Below are positions 6,482-6,839 of a stretch of DNA of 6,839 nucleotides, piece by piece (positions within the stretch are counted from its first letter, which is position 1; every line of letters begins with the position of its first letter). A program made the translations under genes and the position numbers. The DNA is from Massilia sp. (GTDB lineage: Bacteria; Pseudomonadota; Gammaproteobacteria; Burkholderiales; Burkholderiaceae_D): positions 607 through 7,445 of the forward strand of contig DNCF01000393.1 in NCBI GenBank assembly GCA_003484545.1, written 5' to 3'. The notes under the pieces are model-generated. The model was not told the origin of the DNA and searched no databases. It saw only the letters and a list, made by a program, of their open reading frames with translations.

Positions 6482-6519
6482 GAAACGTCGCCCGCACAAT
6501 CAAACAGGACCACAAACAC

Positions 6520-6839
6520 ATGGCACACCAACCCCAAATCAAAATCCCCGCCACCTACATGCGCGGCGGCACCTCGAAAGGCGTCTTCTTCCGCCTGCAG
6601 GATCTCCCTGAAGCCGCCCAGCAGCCCGGCCCGGCCCGGGACAAACTCCTGCTGCGCGTGATCGGCAGCCCCGACCCCTACGGCAAGCAGATCGACGGCA
6701 TGGGCGGCGCCACCTCGAGCACCAGCAAGACCGTGATCGTGTCAAAAAGCGCCCGCCCGGACCACGACGTCGACTACCTGTTCGGCCAGGTCTCGATCGA
6801 CAAGCCTTTCGTCGACTGGAGCGGCAACTGCGGCAACCT
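6520..6839 (+). CDS. prpF: PrpF, 2-methylaconitate isomerase (C-terminus cut off by window edge)
   Basis: Partner of AcnD: isomerises the 2-methylaconitate made by AcnD to 2-methyl-cis-aconitate, so that aconitase can form 2-methylisocitrate. Only the first 106 residues plus two bases are present, against nearly 400 for the family. The N-terminus is diagnostic: IKIPATYMRGGTSKGVFF (7-24), followed by VIGSPDPYGKQIDGMGGATSSTSKTVIV (47-74) and WSGNCGN (100-106). PrpF has a diaminopimelate-epimerase-like fold; K70 (in STSKT) and C104 (in GNCGN) probably correspond to the Lys and Cys reported as functionally important in Shewanella PrpF, judged from spacing and recall. The ATG at 6520 follows AGGA (6506-6509) at a rather long 10-nt spacing. 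The 92-nt gap from acnD contains a hairpin and a direct repeat but no promoter that I can recognise, so it is probably co-transcribed with the operon. Confidence 0.95.
   Translation, partial: MAHQPQIKIPATYMRGGTSKGVFFRLQDLPEAAQQPGPARDKLLLRVIGSPDPYGKQIDGMGGATSSTSKTVIVSKSARPDHDVDYLFGQVSIDKPFVDWSGNCGN

Noticed and set aside
3782..6499. Very long open frame (905 codons) on the minus strand opposite acnD
   Set aside because: It mirrors acnD, whose product has full aconitase motifs. The antisense translation is low-complexity in character (rich in Arg, His, Ala, Val, Asp, Gln), as expected for the shadow of a GC-rich gene.

Overview
This window holds most of a propionate-catabolism (2-methylcitrate cycle) locus from a high-GC proteobacterium. 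The gene content (Fis-family PrpR, then prpB, prpC, acnD and prpF), the strong G/C preference at third codon positions and the sigma-54 promoter fit a betaproteobacterium, most likely in Burkholderiales/Oxalobacteraceae (Massilia-like). The genus is an inference from gene order and composition, not something the sequence proves.

Layout. Positions 1-999 on the minus strand encode the N-terminal 333 residues of PrpR, the sigma-54-dependent propionate regulator; its C-terminus lies beyond the left edge. The divergent intergenic region (1000-1209) carries a 40-bp imperfect dyad with TGTTTCA half-sites (probable PrpR enhancer), a small hairpin that overlaps a near-consensus IHF match, and a textbook -24/-12 sigma-54 promoter reading into prpB. 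On the plus strand follow prpB (1210-2094), prpC (2119-3270), a GNAT acetyltransferase (3291-3830), acnD (3827-6427, overlapping the GNAT gene by ATGA) and the start of prpF (6520 to the right edge). No other gap is longer than 300 bases.

How the genes work together. PrpC condenses propionyl-CoA with oxaloacetate to give 2-methylcitrate. AcnD, a [4Fe-4S] dehydratase, and PrpF, an isomerase, together convert it to 2-methyl-cis-aconitate, the job done by PrpD alone in enterobacteria. A housekeeping aconitase (not in the window) rehydrates this to 2-methylisocitrate, and PrpB splits it into pyruvate and succinate. PrpR is expected to sense 2-methylcitrate and switch on the operon through sigma-54. 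No prpD or prpE is visible here.

The core is a well-known pathway. The parts that deserve a second look are the uncharacterised GNAT gene inside the operon, the lack of Shine-Dalgarno sequences for both the GNAT gene and acnD although prpB and prpC have strong ones, and the nested operator architecture upstream of prpB. I see no mobile elements, tRNA/rRNA genes or CRISPR arrays.
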